Assembly: GCF_000445445.1 (NCBI RefSeq)
Contig: NZ_ASXP01000002.1
Span: 186,001 to 250,000 of the forward strand
Length of the DNA stretch: 64,000 nucleotides
Reading direction: 5' to 3'
DNA from: Sporomusa ovata DSM 2662
GTDB lineage: Bacteria; Bacillota; Negativicutes; Sporomusales; Sporomusaceae
Numbering within the stretch: position 1 is the first letter of the stretch; each line of letters opens with the position of its first letter. The position numbers were made by a program, and so were the translations under genes. Below the pieces are notes generated by a model. That model made no database searches. It worked only from the letters and a program-made list of their open reading frames with translations, and was not told the origin of the DNA. Of the stretch, positions 16,210 to 23,423 are shown in pieces.

Positions 16210-17088
16210 CTATTTAAGAATGTTGACCAAAGTACCTATCTTTTCAATTGAAACAGCAACTATGTCCCCAGATCTAAGCCATTTCTGTTTTTCTTCTGGA
16301 TAGCCTAAAATCACTCCACCCGGCGTGCCAGAGAATATAATATCGCCAGGCTGTAAGGTCATATATTTTGATAAATAGCTTATAATCGTAGCACAATCAA
16401 AAATCATATCCCCAGTGTTAGCTTTTTGTCTAATTTCTCCATTCACAGTACAGCTAATCTCCAAATTATCGGGATTTATCTCATCAGCAGATACTAAATA
16501 CGGACCAATAGGAGCAAACTTATCACAAGTCTTGCCTAATAGCCATTGTCCTGTTCTAAATTGAAGATCTCTTGCACTAAAATCATTACCAACTGTGTAC
16601 CCAAATACATAATTAATAGCATCAGTTGCAGAAACATTAATTGCCTTTTTGCCAATTACGATAACTAGCTCCGCCTCATAGTCAAACTTAACTGCTGATT
16701 TCGGCAAGACAATTTTTTCGTTGTGCGCAGCCAGTGCGTTGTTAAATTTACTAAAGAGTATTGGTTCTTGGGGAATCGTTATATCACACTCATCTTGATG
16801 GCTAACATAATTTAATCCTACACAAATTATTTTTTCTGGATTAATAACACAAGGGGCATACACCACTTGTCCCTCTGGAATAATTTGCACTTCCCTTTCC
16901 ATTAATTCATTAAGTGCAAAACTTCCTATTTCACCGGAATTAATATACTGTTCGATACTTGCAGGCATTTGCATAGAGTATTTTTTCGCCTCTTCCGTCA
17001 CATCAATAATCCCGGCCTCAACTTTAACTCCAAAATGAATTTGATTTTCTCTTCTGAAATTTACAAACTTCACTTCAGCCATCTCCAT
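16210..17088 (-). CDS. Fumarylacetoacetate-hydrolase family enzyme
   Basis: 292 residues in the FAH fold: N-terminal domain (VNFRRENQIHFGVKV), then the catalytic domain beginning KIICVGLNYVSHQDE. Metal-ligand acidic residues lie in FDYEAELVIVIG and VGNDFSARDLQ, and the C-terminus has FSGTPGGVILGY. Such enzymes hydrolyse or decarboxylate beta-diketo acids. Two adjacent ATGs (17088, 17082) are possible, both with weak ribosome sites; any longer start would lie in the operator repeats. First gene of the operon with trmB and the TauE halves. Confidence 0.88.
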   Translation of the reverse strand: MEMAEVKFVNFRRENQIHFGVKVEAGIIDVTEEAKKYSMQMPASIEQYINSGEIGSFALNELMEREVQIIPEGQVVYAPCVINPEKIICVGLNYVSHQDECDITIPQEPILFSKFNNALAAHNEKIVLPKSAVKFDYEAELVIVIGKKAINVSATDAINYVFGYTVGNDFSARDLQFRTGQWLLGKTCDKFAPIGPYLVSADEINPDNLEISCTVNGEIRQKANTGDMIFDCATIISYLSKYMTLQPGDIIFSGTPGGVILGYPEEKQKWLRSGDIVAVSIEKIGTLVNILK

Positions 17089-17109
17089 TCGTAAATACAA
17101 TAAAGCACA

Positions 17110-17187
17110 ATTGTTAGTCGCAACTACAGTTCTCACCTTAGTTACTACTATAGTTCTTACTATAACATTCAAAATATATAGTGTCAA
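17110..17187 (-). promoter_or_regulatory. Promoter and repeated operator of the FAH-TrmB-TauE operon
   Basis: Consensus promoter on the minus strand: TTGACA (17182-17187), 17-base spacer, TATAGT (17159-17164). Immediately downstream an imperfect direct repeat (GTAAGAACTATAGT then GTGAGAACTGTAGT, about 24 bases apart) covers the expected start site. That is a natural place for a repressor, probably the TrmB protein. Confidence 0.65.
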
Positions 17188-17322
17188 TTAAATTACACAA
17201 TAACACAAATTAATCAGGGTGAGACCCTTTGTGAAACAAGCCTGCATAATCCCTTTGAAAATGTCCACGAAAGACATCATGTTATATCGGGACAGAACTC
17301 CCATATCCTTCCCCGCAAAAAA

Positions 17323-17366
17323 GGCGTGTCACTTTACGTTTTGTAAAAACCGTAAAATGACACGCC
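17323..17366. repeat. Dispersed hairpin, family II (copy 2)
   Basis: GGCGTGTCAC pairs with GTGACACGCC-type bases; the plus strand carries a T-rich tail (CTTTTTTTG). The sequence follows the same template as the hairpin at 14247-14291 with compensating changes in the stem, which supports selection on the structure. Confidence 0.65.
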
Positions 17367-17387
17367 CTTGCTTTTTTTGTATTTTAG

Positions 17388-17409
17388 TGGTGCGCCCGGA
17401 AGGATTCGG
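17388..17409. repeat. Degenerate copy of the tRNA-Arg 3' end
   Basis: TGGTGCGCCCGGA is identical to the 3' end (including CCA) of the tRNA-Arg at 26366-26444, and the next 8 bases match at 6. The preceding T-rich ATTTTAG also resembles the sequence beside the tRNA. This looks like an old attachment-site duplication marking the left edge of the tRNA-linked island. Confidence 0.55.
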
Positions 17410-17530
17410 TTTAACTTTTACCAGTTACCCAAGCAGCGGAGTGTCAACAACCTCGTCCCCCCTAACACCCTTGTGGCAAAAAAGTCTTCCACTAAATATA
17501 TTAATACTAAAAGATGTGGAGGAAATGCTA

Positions 17531-18496
17531 ATGTTAAGTACAAATGAAGTCCAGATTATTATCTGGCTGGCGGGATTGTTGATAGCTGCCAATATTGCGG
17601 CTATGTCATTATTTGTGCTGTATGCGAAATTGCCCAACGGTAAATTGCAGAGAATAATCCACAACATTATCTACAGACTGGATGAATTGGCCGATAAATT
17701 AGCGAACGAGGAAAAAAGAGCCGTTGCAATACAACAAATAAACACCCTCTTAGGCTGGTGGAATGTAATTGTCCCCAAAGAAGTAATTGGCTGGATTATT
17801 GATTCTGAGGTTGCGGCTATTCGTGAAATGCAGAAAGCGACTAATACTACTACGCCCAATTTACATGATGACCCCGAATTGAATAAGCTGACTGCCTGTA
17901 TTATGCGCCAAGTTACATTAGAAGAAATTACAACTCTTGCCGTACAGGCAAAACCGGCTCTACAGCAAGCCGCTCAGCACTATGACTGGCCGATTAAGGT
18001 GTATTACCATTGGAGCGCCGGCCACTATAACCAATACTTTAATGACTATCATTTGAACATCGGCAAAGACGGTTCGGTCTTTGTAAGCACCAACGACTTA
18101 AGTACAAAAAAAAGTCATACCTATTTTCGCAACAGCGGTGCAATCGGTATTGCGGCCGCCTGCGCCTATGACGCCAAATCAGCCAATGACTTAGGCCCCG
18201 AGCCGCCAACAACACTGCAAATTGAGGCCATGGCGCAAATTACCGCTGTTTTAAGCAAGGCATTGAATATTCCCATTGATATCAAGCACTTTATGACCCA
18301 CGCTGAAGCTGCCGACAATATGGATGGCTGCGACCCGGGCTATGAAGCGAACGGTTATCCGCAGGGAAAATACGGCCCGCAAAACAGCGTAGAGCGTTGG
18401 GATCTGTGGGTACTTAAAGAGGGTGATGATCCTGGAACAGGCGGCAATATATTACGTGGCAAAGGTATCTGGTACCAGCAAAATGGTGTTGGCTGA
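17531..18496 (+). CDS. Phage-type endolysin: holin-like N-terminus fused to amidase
   Basis: 321 residues. An N-terminal helix (IIIWLAGLLIAANIAAMSLFV) and a helical segment (about 35-95, RLDELADKLANEEKRAV ... VPKEVIGWIIDSEVAAI) resemble LLH-type phage holins. An amidase-like domain follows: YYHWSAGHYNQYF, then HTYFRNSGAIGIAAAC and FMTHAEAADNMDG with plausible zinc histidines. It should cleave peptidoglycan. The second ATG (17531) is 8 bases from GGAGG and is preferred. No other phage genes are nearby. It ends before a family-I hairpin. Confidence 0.78.
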   Translation: MLSTNEVQIIIWLAGLLIAANIAAMSLFVLYAKLPNGKLQRIIHNIIYRLDELADKLANEEKRAVAIQQINTLLGWWNVIVPKEVIGWIIDSEVAAIREMQKATNTTTPNLHDDPELNKLTACIMRQVTLEEITTLAVQAKPALQQAAQHYDWPIKVYYHWSAGHYNQYFNDYHLNIGKDGSVFVSTNDLSTKKSHTYFRNSGAIGIAAACAYDAKSANDLGPEPPTTLQIEAMAQITAVLSKALNIPIDIKHFMTHAEAADNMDGCDPGYEANGYPQGKYGPQNSVERWDLWVLKEGDDPGTGGNILRGKGIWYQQNGVG

Positions 18497-18525
18497 ACCG
18501 CCTTTTCTTTAAACTAGATCTACAA

Positions 18526-18561
18526 AACGGCAAGGCTTAGATTTTCAGAAGCCTTGCCGTT
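18526..18561 (+). terminator. Family-I hairpin (copy 2), terminator of the lysin gene
   Basis: AACGGCAAGGCT pairs with AGCCTTGCCGTT, 30 bases after the lysin stop, with a moderately T-rich tail. Confidence 0.65.
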
Positions 18562-18631
18562 ACTAATTTTGGCTGTGTCAGGGGGTGTCAGGCCGTGTCA
18601 GGGGGACGGGGTTATCGACACCCCTTGCCAG

Positions 18632-18919
18632 TTACCCAAGCAGCGGTTTTAATTCATCAGCATACATTGTCGGTAAAAATTCAATAATTTCATAGTCAGC
18701 CAGTTTTTTAGCATAAAATGGATCTTCGGCAATAATATTAGCAACTTCCGCTCTGTCTTTAGCAATGCACACAATAACTCCGCCAACGCGCGGATTTTGC
18801 GGGCCTGAGCAAATGAATTTGCCGAGGGCATAATATTTATTCAAATATTCTATATGGGCAGGCAAGGCGTTGTCAATTTCGCTAAGCGTGCTCGTATATT
18901 TCAAAATCAAAATAAACAT
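18632..18919 (-). CDS. YciI-like protein
   Basis: 95-residue ferredoxin-like alpha+beta domain of the YCII family: MFILILKYTSTLSEIDNAL, the conserved HIEYLNKYYALGKFICSGPQ, and AEDPFYAKKLADYEI near the C-terminus. Catalytic role in this family is not settled. Start at 18919 is supported by AAAGAGAG; the longer frame reaches into the MocR operator. Divergent from the MocR-type gene at 19056. Confidence 0.88.
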   Translation of the reverse strand: MFILILKYTSTLSEIDNALPAHIEYLNKYYALGKFICSGPQNPRVGGVIVCIAKDRAEVANIIAEDPFYAKKLADYEIIEFLPTMYADELKPLLG

Positions 18920-18961
18920 ATATAATCTCTCTTTTTGTGCATAGGAATTATTTGTCACTAC

Positions 18962-19034
18962 GTAGTACAATAGTTATTATAGAGCAAAACATTTTTTACC
19001 ACAATGAATAAAATTGTACGTTGTACTAGTACAA
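18962..19034. promoter_or_regulatory. MocR operator between yciI and the MocR gene
   Basis: A perfect 14-base palindrome TTGTACTAGTACAA (19021-19034), an extra half-site TTGTAC (19014-19019) and a distal GTACAA (18965-18970). Spaced half-sites of this kind between a MocR gene and its divergent target are typical of MocR regulators. Confidence 0.6.
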
Positions 19035-19055
19035 GAATTATAGAAGAGGTCAGCC

Positions 19056-20384
19056 ATGCCTAAATATATGGAAATTGCAAATTACTTGCTAAAGAAAATT
19101 GAAAACAGCGAAATCAGAACGGAAGAACGCATGCCGACTATTCGTAAACTGGCAGAACTGTTTCAGTGCAGCAAGGTGACAGCAGTCAGAGCTTATGCCG
19201 AACTGCAGCAGCGACATATAGTCTTTGCTGTTCCGCAGAATGGCTATTATCTGGTAAATAACAAAAAAGCTGAAGTCGGCCCCAAACTTATAAACTTTGT
19301 CTCAACCACCCCTGATGAAACAGTTCTCCCTTATCGGGAAATTGAGCATTGCCTAAACGAAGCTATTGATAAGTATCAGCATGTCCTTTTTAATTACGCT
19401 CCGCCACAAGGCTTGTCCAGTCTAATTGCAGCTATGAAAGAGTATCTGGAGGATTATCAGATATTTGCTAACCTGGACAATCTGTTTATTACGGCAGGCG
19501 CAAAGCAAACGCTAAATATTTTGGCAGCTATGCCGTTTCCCAATAATAAAACTAATATTTTAGTAGAGCAACCAACGTATAATGGACTAGTAAAATTTTT
19601 GGAAGCAAGTAATTTTCCGGTATACGGAGTCACAAGAAACTTTGCCGGCCTAGATTTAGCCGAACTTGAACAGCACTTTGCCCAAAATAACATCAAGCTT
19701 TTCTATACTGTGCCAAGGCTTCATAATCCCTTAGGCACAAGCCTAAATAAAAATGAACGCAAAGCAATTTTAAGGCTTGCCAATAAATATGATGTGTATA
19801 TCATCGAAGATGATTATTTAAGTGATTTAGAACTGCAGAATAACGCCTATTCTTTGTATTATGAAGATATGAAGGACAGAGTAATCTATATTAAAACCTT
19901 TTCTAAAATACTATTGCCAGGCCTCAGAATTGCCGCAGCAGTAATACCCGGAGTGCTTGCCAAGCGTTTTACAGAGTATAAAAAATGGATAGATTTAAGT
20001 ACCTCAGTTTTATCACAAGGAGCTTTAGAAATATACATAAAATCTGGTATGATTAAGACGCACCGCAAAAGGATACGACAAATCCATACTGAAAAGATGA
20101 AGCTGCTTAATGAGTTAGTAGAGGCAGCGCCCATTCCTCATATTCGCTGGCATATCCCGAAATCCGGCTTTTTTTCCTGCGGCGAATTTTTGCGTGTTAC
20201 CGATATAGGTAAACTGATACAGCGGCTTAAAAAGAAAAATATAATCATTAATAATATATGCGAAAATTATATAGACACTTATTATAATGATAGAATTTTG
20301 AAGCTTAGTATAAGTAAAGTTAGCCTTGATGATATAAGCTACGGTATTGATGCTATTTTGGATGAAGTAAAGAAGGTTGAGTGA
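19056..20384 (+). CDS. MocR-type regulator (GntR HTH plus aminotransferase domain)
   Basis: 442 residues. The N-terminal GntR winged helix (MPTIRKLAELFQCSKVTAVRAYAELQ, about 28-53) is fused to a class-I aminotransferase-like domain. The PLP lysine is in IYIKTFSKILLPGLRIA and the ITAGAKQTLNILA and IIEDDYLSDLE motifs are intact. These proteins bind PLP and an effector to regulate a neighbouring gene, here most likely yciI and itself. The rest of the pathway is not in view. Confidence 0.9.
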   Translation: MPKYMEIANYLLKKIENSEIRTEERMPTIRKLAELFQCSKVTAVRAYAELQQRHIVFAVPQNGYYLVNNKKAEVGPKLINFVSTTPDETVLPYREIEHCLNEAIDKYQHVLFNYAPPQGLSSLIAAMKEYLEDYQIFANLDNLFITAGAKQTLNILAAMPFPNNKTNILVEQPTYNGLVKFLEASNFPVYGVTRNFAGLDLAELEQHFAQNNIKLFYTVPRLHNPLGTSLNKNERKAILRLANKYDVYIIEDDYLSDLELQNNAYSLYYEDMKDRVIYIKTFSKILLPGLRIAAAVIPGVLAKRFTEYKKWIDLSTSVLSQGALEIYIKSGMIKTHRKRIRQIHTEKMKLLNELVEAAPIPHIRWHIPKSGFFSCGEFLRVTDIGKLIQRLKKKNIIINNICENYIDTYYNDRILKLSISKVSLDDISYGIDAILDEVKKVE

Positions 20385-20392
20385 AGGATGTT

Positions 20393-20444
20393 AAGGGGAC
20401 GGGGTTATCGACAGCAAGTGTGTCAACAATCCCGTCCCCCTAAC
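20393..20444. repeat. Dispersed palindromic repeat (GGGGACGGG type)
   Basis: Inverted arms GGGGACGGGGTTATCGACA and TGTCAACAATCCCGTCCCC separated by a short spacer. Each arm also appears singly at the two ends of the lysin cassette. A related fragment (ACGAGAACCGTCCC) lies at 20712-20724. Confidence 0.6.
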
Positions 20445-20473
20445 ATTCTCTGTATTTCAATCTTAAGACATGG

Positions 20474-20479
20474 TATAAT
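20474..20479 (+). promoter_or_regulatory. Extended -10 promoter of a small RNA candidate
   Basis: TGGTATAAT: a perfect TATAAT with the TG extension; no good -35 is seen. The predicted start is at the foot of the hairpin at 20486. Confidence 0.5.
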
Positions 20480-20485
20480 CATAAA

Positions 20486-20566
20486 GTAAAAAGTACGTTT
20501 CTCCTTTCTGGTTTGTTTGGTTTGGCGATTAAACAATACCACAAAGGGGCGTACTTTTTACATTTT
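20486..20566 (+). ncRNA. Small hairpin RNA candidate
   Basis: A perfect 12-base stem (GTAAAAAGTACG at 20486-20497, CGTACTTTTTAC at 20550-20561) encloses a 52-base segment. That segment can itself pair through CCTTT/AAAGG, GGT/ACC and GTTT/AAAC. ATTTTTC follows, as in a terminator. With the promoter directly upstream this reads as an independent RNA of about 80 bases. No match to a known class. It could also be a miniature inverted-repeat element. Confidence 0.45.
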
Positions 20567-20745
20567 TCATGAAATTTTTATTTACGGGGGACTACCAGGA
20601 CCATCGCGTGAGCGATTTCGTTCTTCTAGTGCTTCCCCTTATTTTACTAACACAAGGCTGGTGGTTTTCCTTTAAACCTATCCGCCAAGCTAGTAATATT
20701 ACGGGAGCACGAGAACCGTCCCTATGCTTCCTTCCTAAAAAGCAC

Positions 20746-20804
20746 AAAAACGGCAAGGCTCAGAATTTCTGAAACATTGCCGTTTTTATATTTAGTTGGT
20801 GCGG
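20746..20804. repeat. Family-I hairpin (copy 3) with tRNA-end remnant
   Basis: Hairpin 20746-20787, then TATTTAGTTGGTGCGG (20789-20804). The same order, hairpin then TTAGATGGTGCG, occurs at the tRNA-Arg locus (26309-26372), with homology that also covers the AAAAAGCAC leader. It is therefore probably a second old attachment-site copy. Confidence 0.5.
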
Positions 20805-21016
20805 TTTATAAAGAATTTAATACACTATTTTCGTTATCTTCGTAGCTTTCGCGCAGACTATCCCAATTTTAGCCCAGTATATTTTTGCCTTTTTAATATT
20901 TTTTATGCGTGACCTAAATGTCACTTTTAATTAAACTTCAGCACATAAATACAAGGATTTTACATTTTGCTACAGAAATCTATAAATCATATAGTTTAAT
21001 AGGGGGCGTTTAGTAA

Positions 21017-22693
21017 ATGGATAGAATTACTCAAAGCTATTTGCGAGAGTTTTTAACCCTCCAAGATATAAGACCTAAATCTGATTCTCTTGATTTTGAG
21101 AAGTTCGTTAATTACTCTATCGTTTCTAAGGAGTATAATGGAGAATTCAAAATTGAGGATATTTCTACAGGCGAAGCCCAAGGTGTTGACGGAATTGCAA
21201 TTATTGTTAATGGTCGCTTAGTCACTAGCGTTGAAGAAATTGACGACCTAAGCAACCTAAATAGATATCTAGAAGTTACATATCTTTTTATACAATCTAA
21301 AACTTCTAGCGCTTTTAATGGAAATGATATGGGAATGTTTGCGATAACCGTGAAAGAATTATTTCAAGAACGACCATCTATTGTCCTTAATAGCGAACTT
21401 AGACATGCTCACAAACTAATACAGCACATATATGACTTGTCTCCTAAGATGACCCGTGGAAAACCAAAATTAAAACTTTACTACGTCACAACCGGGATAT
21501 GGGTAGACGACCAGAACTTATTAGCTATTATCGACAACGGGTGTAAAGACTTAGCTACTCTAAATCTGTTCTCTAATGTAAGCTTTGAACCGTGCGATGG
21601 CAGTCAAATTCAAAGCTATTATAATAAGACTAAAGAAGGTGTTTCAGCTACTTTTGTATTCCGAGATAAGGTAACACTTCCTGATGCAGAAGGAATAACA
21701 GAGGCGTATTTTGGTCTCCTGCCCTACGAGGAATTCCTGAAAGTGATTTGTGATGAAAACAGGCAAATAAAAAATATCTTTAGCGATAACATAAGGGACT
21801 TTTTAGGTGATAACCCTGTAAATGATAAAATTGCGGCTACAATTAATCTTGGCAAATTTGACTTTTTCAGCGTTCTTAATAACGGAATCACAGTTGTAGC
21901 TACTACTTTAACTTCATCAGGCAACCGTTTTTCGATAAGTGACTACCAGATAGTCAATGGATGCCAAACATCTCATGTGCTCTATTCAAATCGCAATGTA
22001 CAAGGCATCGAAAAAGTAACTATACCCTTTAGGCTAATAGCAACAGATAAAGACGAAATAAAAAATGAAATAACCGTTGCAACTAATAGCCAAACCGCAA
22101 TCAAACCTGAACAACTTGAAGCTCTTTCTGGCTTCCAAAAGGGTCTGGAGCAATATTATAATACTTTCGCTGGCGATGGCAGGCTTTACTATGAACGTAG
22201 GACTAACCAGTACAGTACGGATGACACTATACCCAAAATAAAAATCATATCCATTCCTACTCAAATTAAGGCTTTTGCCTCCATGTTCCTAGACCTACCG
22301 CATCAAGTATCGAGGTATTATGGCACAATTGTGAACAATGTCGGGGAACAGTTTTTTAAGCAAGACCATAAATATGCTCCATACTACGTTAGTGCATATG
22401 CACTCTATCGTCTTGAATACTACTTTAGGAGCAATAACATCGATCCAAAGTATCGTAAATGTAAGTTTCACCTTCTTACTATTTTTAGAAGAATATCAAA
22501 CTCAGCCGATTTGCCGAATTTTAATTCAAGTAAAATTGAGGGGTATTGTACAAAAATAATAACTATTCTTAACGACAGTAGTCTCTGTTTAAGTTACTTT
22601 ATAGAGGCGACAAAAGTAATAGATAACTCTGGATACGATATTAATGACGCTGATACATTTAAACAGAAAGATGTAGCTGCTAACCTTCAATAA
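21017..22693 (+). CDS. AIPR-family abortive phage-resistance protein
   Basis: 558 residues. The AIPR core is clear: SDNIRDFLGDNPVNDKIA, FFSVLNNGITVVATTL and ISDYQIVNGCQTSHVLY (about 250-330), then IATNSQTAIKPEQLEAL-type sequence. The N-terminal 110 residues read like a PD-(D/E)XK nuclease, with GVDGIAIIV and YLFIQSKTS giving the D and Q-x-K positions. Family members act in abortive infection against phage. No methylase or toxin partner is adjacent. AT-rich, within the tRNA-linked island. Confidence 0.85.
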   Translation: MDRITQSYLREFLTLQDIRPKSDSLDFEKFVNYSIVSKEYNGEFKIEDISTGEAQGVDGIAIIVNGRLVTSVEEIDDLSNLNRYLEVTYLFIQSKTSSAFNGNDMGMFAITVKELFQERPSIVLNSELRHAHKLIQHIYDLSPKMTRGKPKLKLYYVTTGIWVDDQNLLAIIDNGCKDLATLNLFSNVSFEPCDGSQIQSYYNKTKEGVSATFVFRDKVTLPDAEGITEAYFGLLPYEEFLKVICDENRQIKNIFSDNIRDFLGDNPVNDKIAATINLGKFDFFSVLNNGITVVATTLTSSGNRFSISDYQIVNGCQTSHVLYSNRNVQGIEKVTIPFRLIATDKDEIKNEITVATNSQTAIKPEQLEALSGFQKGLEQYYNTFAGDGRLYYERRTNQYSTDDTIPKIKIISIPTQIKAFASMFLDLPHQVSRYYGTIVNNVGEQFFKQDHKYAPYYVSAYALYRLEYYFRSNNIDPKYRKCKFHLLTIFRRISNSADLPNFNSSKIEGYCTKIITILNDSSLCLSYFIEATKVIDNSGYDINDADTFKQKDVAANLQ

Positions 22694-22736
22694 CCATGCC
22701 TTGCTCAGTACTTTTGTCCATGAATGTTGAAGGTTG
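22681..22736 (+). terminator. Weak inverted repeat at the AIPR 3' end
   Basis: AACCTTCAA (22681-22689) and TTGAAGGTT (22728-22736) can pair across the stop codon, followed by a T-rich stretch. Possible terminator. Confidence 0.35.
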
Positions 22737-22806
22737 CTCTCTTGTTTTGCCTCATTTTTTAGGTGTATAATGCCAGTATTAGCTGGTACCGGGGTGAAAA
22801 TGAAAA

Positions 22807-22843
22807 AACCACGGCGAGGATCCCTCAATCCCGTACCGTGGTT
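22807..22843 (-). terminator. Hairpin at the left side of the DDE/AAA transposon
   Basis: AACCACGG and CCGTGGTT arms, followed by TTTTTT on the minus strand. It may insulate the transposon genes from outside transcription. Exact transposon ends were not found. Confidence 0.45.
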
Positions 22844-22886
22844 ACCAAAATAAACAACATGGTCATATTATCACGTTACGAGATAC

Positions 22887-23384
22887 ATTTCAATATTAAT
22901 ACGCATATTTTTAGTTTCAAGTAAGATTCTTTCCGTTTGTCCTCATTGTAGCACTCCTCTTTCTTGTCATGACCACAGAGTCCGTTACGTGAAGCTTCGT
23001 TGCGGCATTCGTGTGGCTCTTGCAGTGCCTCGTGGGTATTGTGCTAAATGTCAGCGGCTGCATACCGAACTGCCGAGTTTCGTAAGGCCATATAAACATT
23101 ATGAAGCTTCGGTTATGCAAGATGTCGTTGATGATAAATCGCTCATGACTTGCCCCGCTGATGACTCAACCATACGCAGATGGAAAGCTGAATTTTCGGC
23201 TTCAGCACCATATATAGAAACTTTGCTTCATGCCGCATGTGCGAAAAAAGTTCCTCTGTTTGGTGAACCCCTGCTTGCAATCCTTCGCCGAAAGATTCGC
23301 CGTTGGTCCATTCTTGTCACGCCATTGCTCTGCGCTAGCGATTTCTATCCTGCCACCCAGTTTGCCTTGGTGCCGCCGGGGTAA
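22887..23384 (+). CDS. DUF6431-type zinc-binding transposon protein
   Basis: The frame shows CPHC, then C, then GYCAKCQRLHTELPSF (zinc-knuckle cysteines in the first 55 residues), followed by CPADDSTIRRWKAEF and a basic tail. No ATG, GTG or TTG lies before the first cysteines; the frame is open from about 22852, so a rare ATT start (22887) or a lost start is implied. The first usable GTG (22989) would delete the CPHC motif. Role in transposition is unknown. Confidence 0.6.
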   Translation: MSILIRIFLVSSKILSVCPHCSTPLSCHDHRVRYVKLRCGIRVALAVPRGYCAKCQRLHTELPSFVRPYKHYEASVMQDVVDDKSLMTCPADDSTIRRWKAEFSASAPYIETLLHAACAKKVPLFGEPLLAILRRKIRRWSILVTPLLCASDFYPATQFALVPPG

Positions 23385-23423
23385 GGGTATATACTCTCTT
23401 TTAAAAGAAGGGAGTTGTTATCT

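Larger units (their letters stand above)
17421..18646. mobile_element. Lysin cassette bounded by direct and inverted repeats
   Basis: A 19-base direct repeat, CCAGTTACCCAAGCAGCGG, is present at 17421-17439 and 18628-18646. Just inside are imperfect inverted repeats of about 26 bases (17441-17469 and 18595-18622, core GTGTC..AACC.CGTCCCCC). Only the holin-amidase gene lies between them. The right direct repeat is the 3' end of yciI, so the left copy is a duplicated fragment. No transposase is present. Confidence 0.55.

Noticed and set aside
20569..20772. 67-aa frame between MocR and AIPR genes
   Set aside because: Covers repeat fragments and the family-I hairpin, which explain the sequence better.
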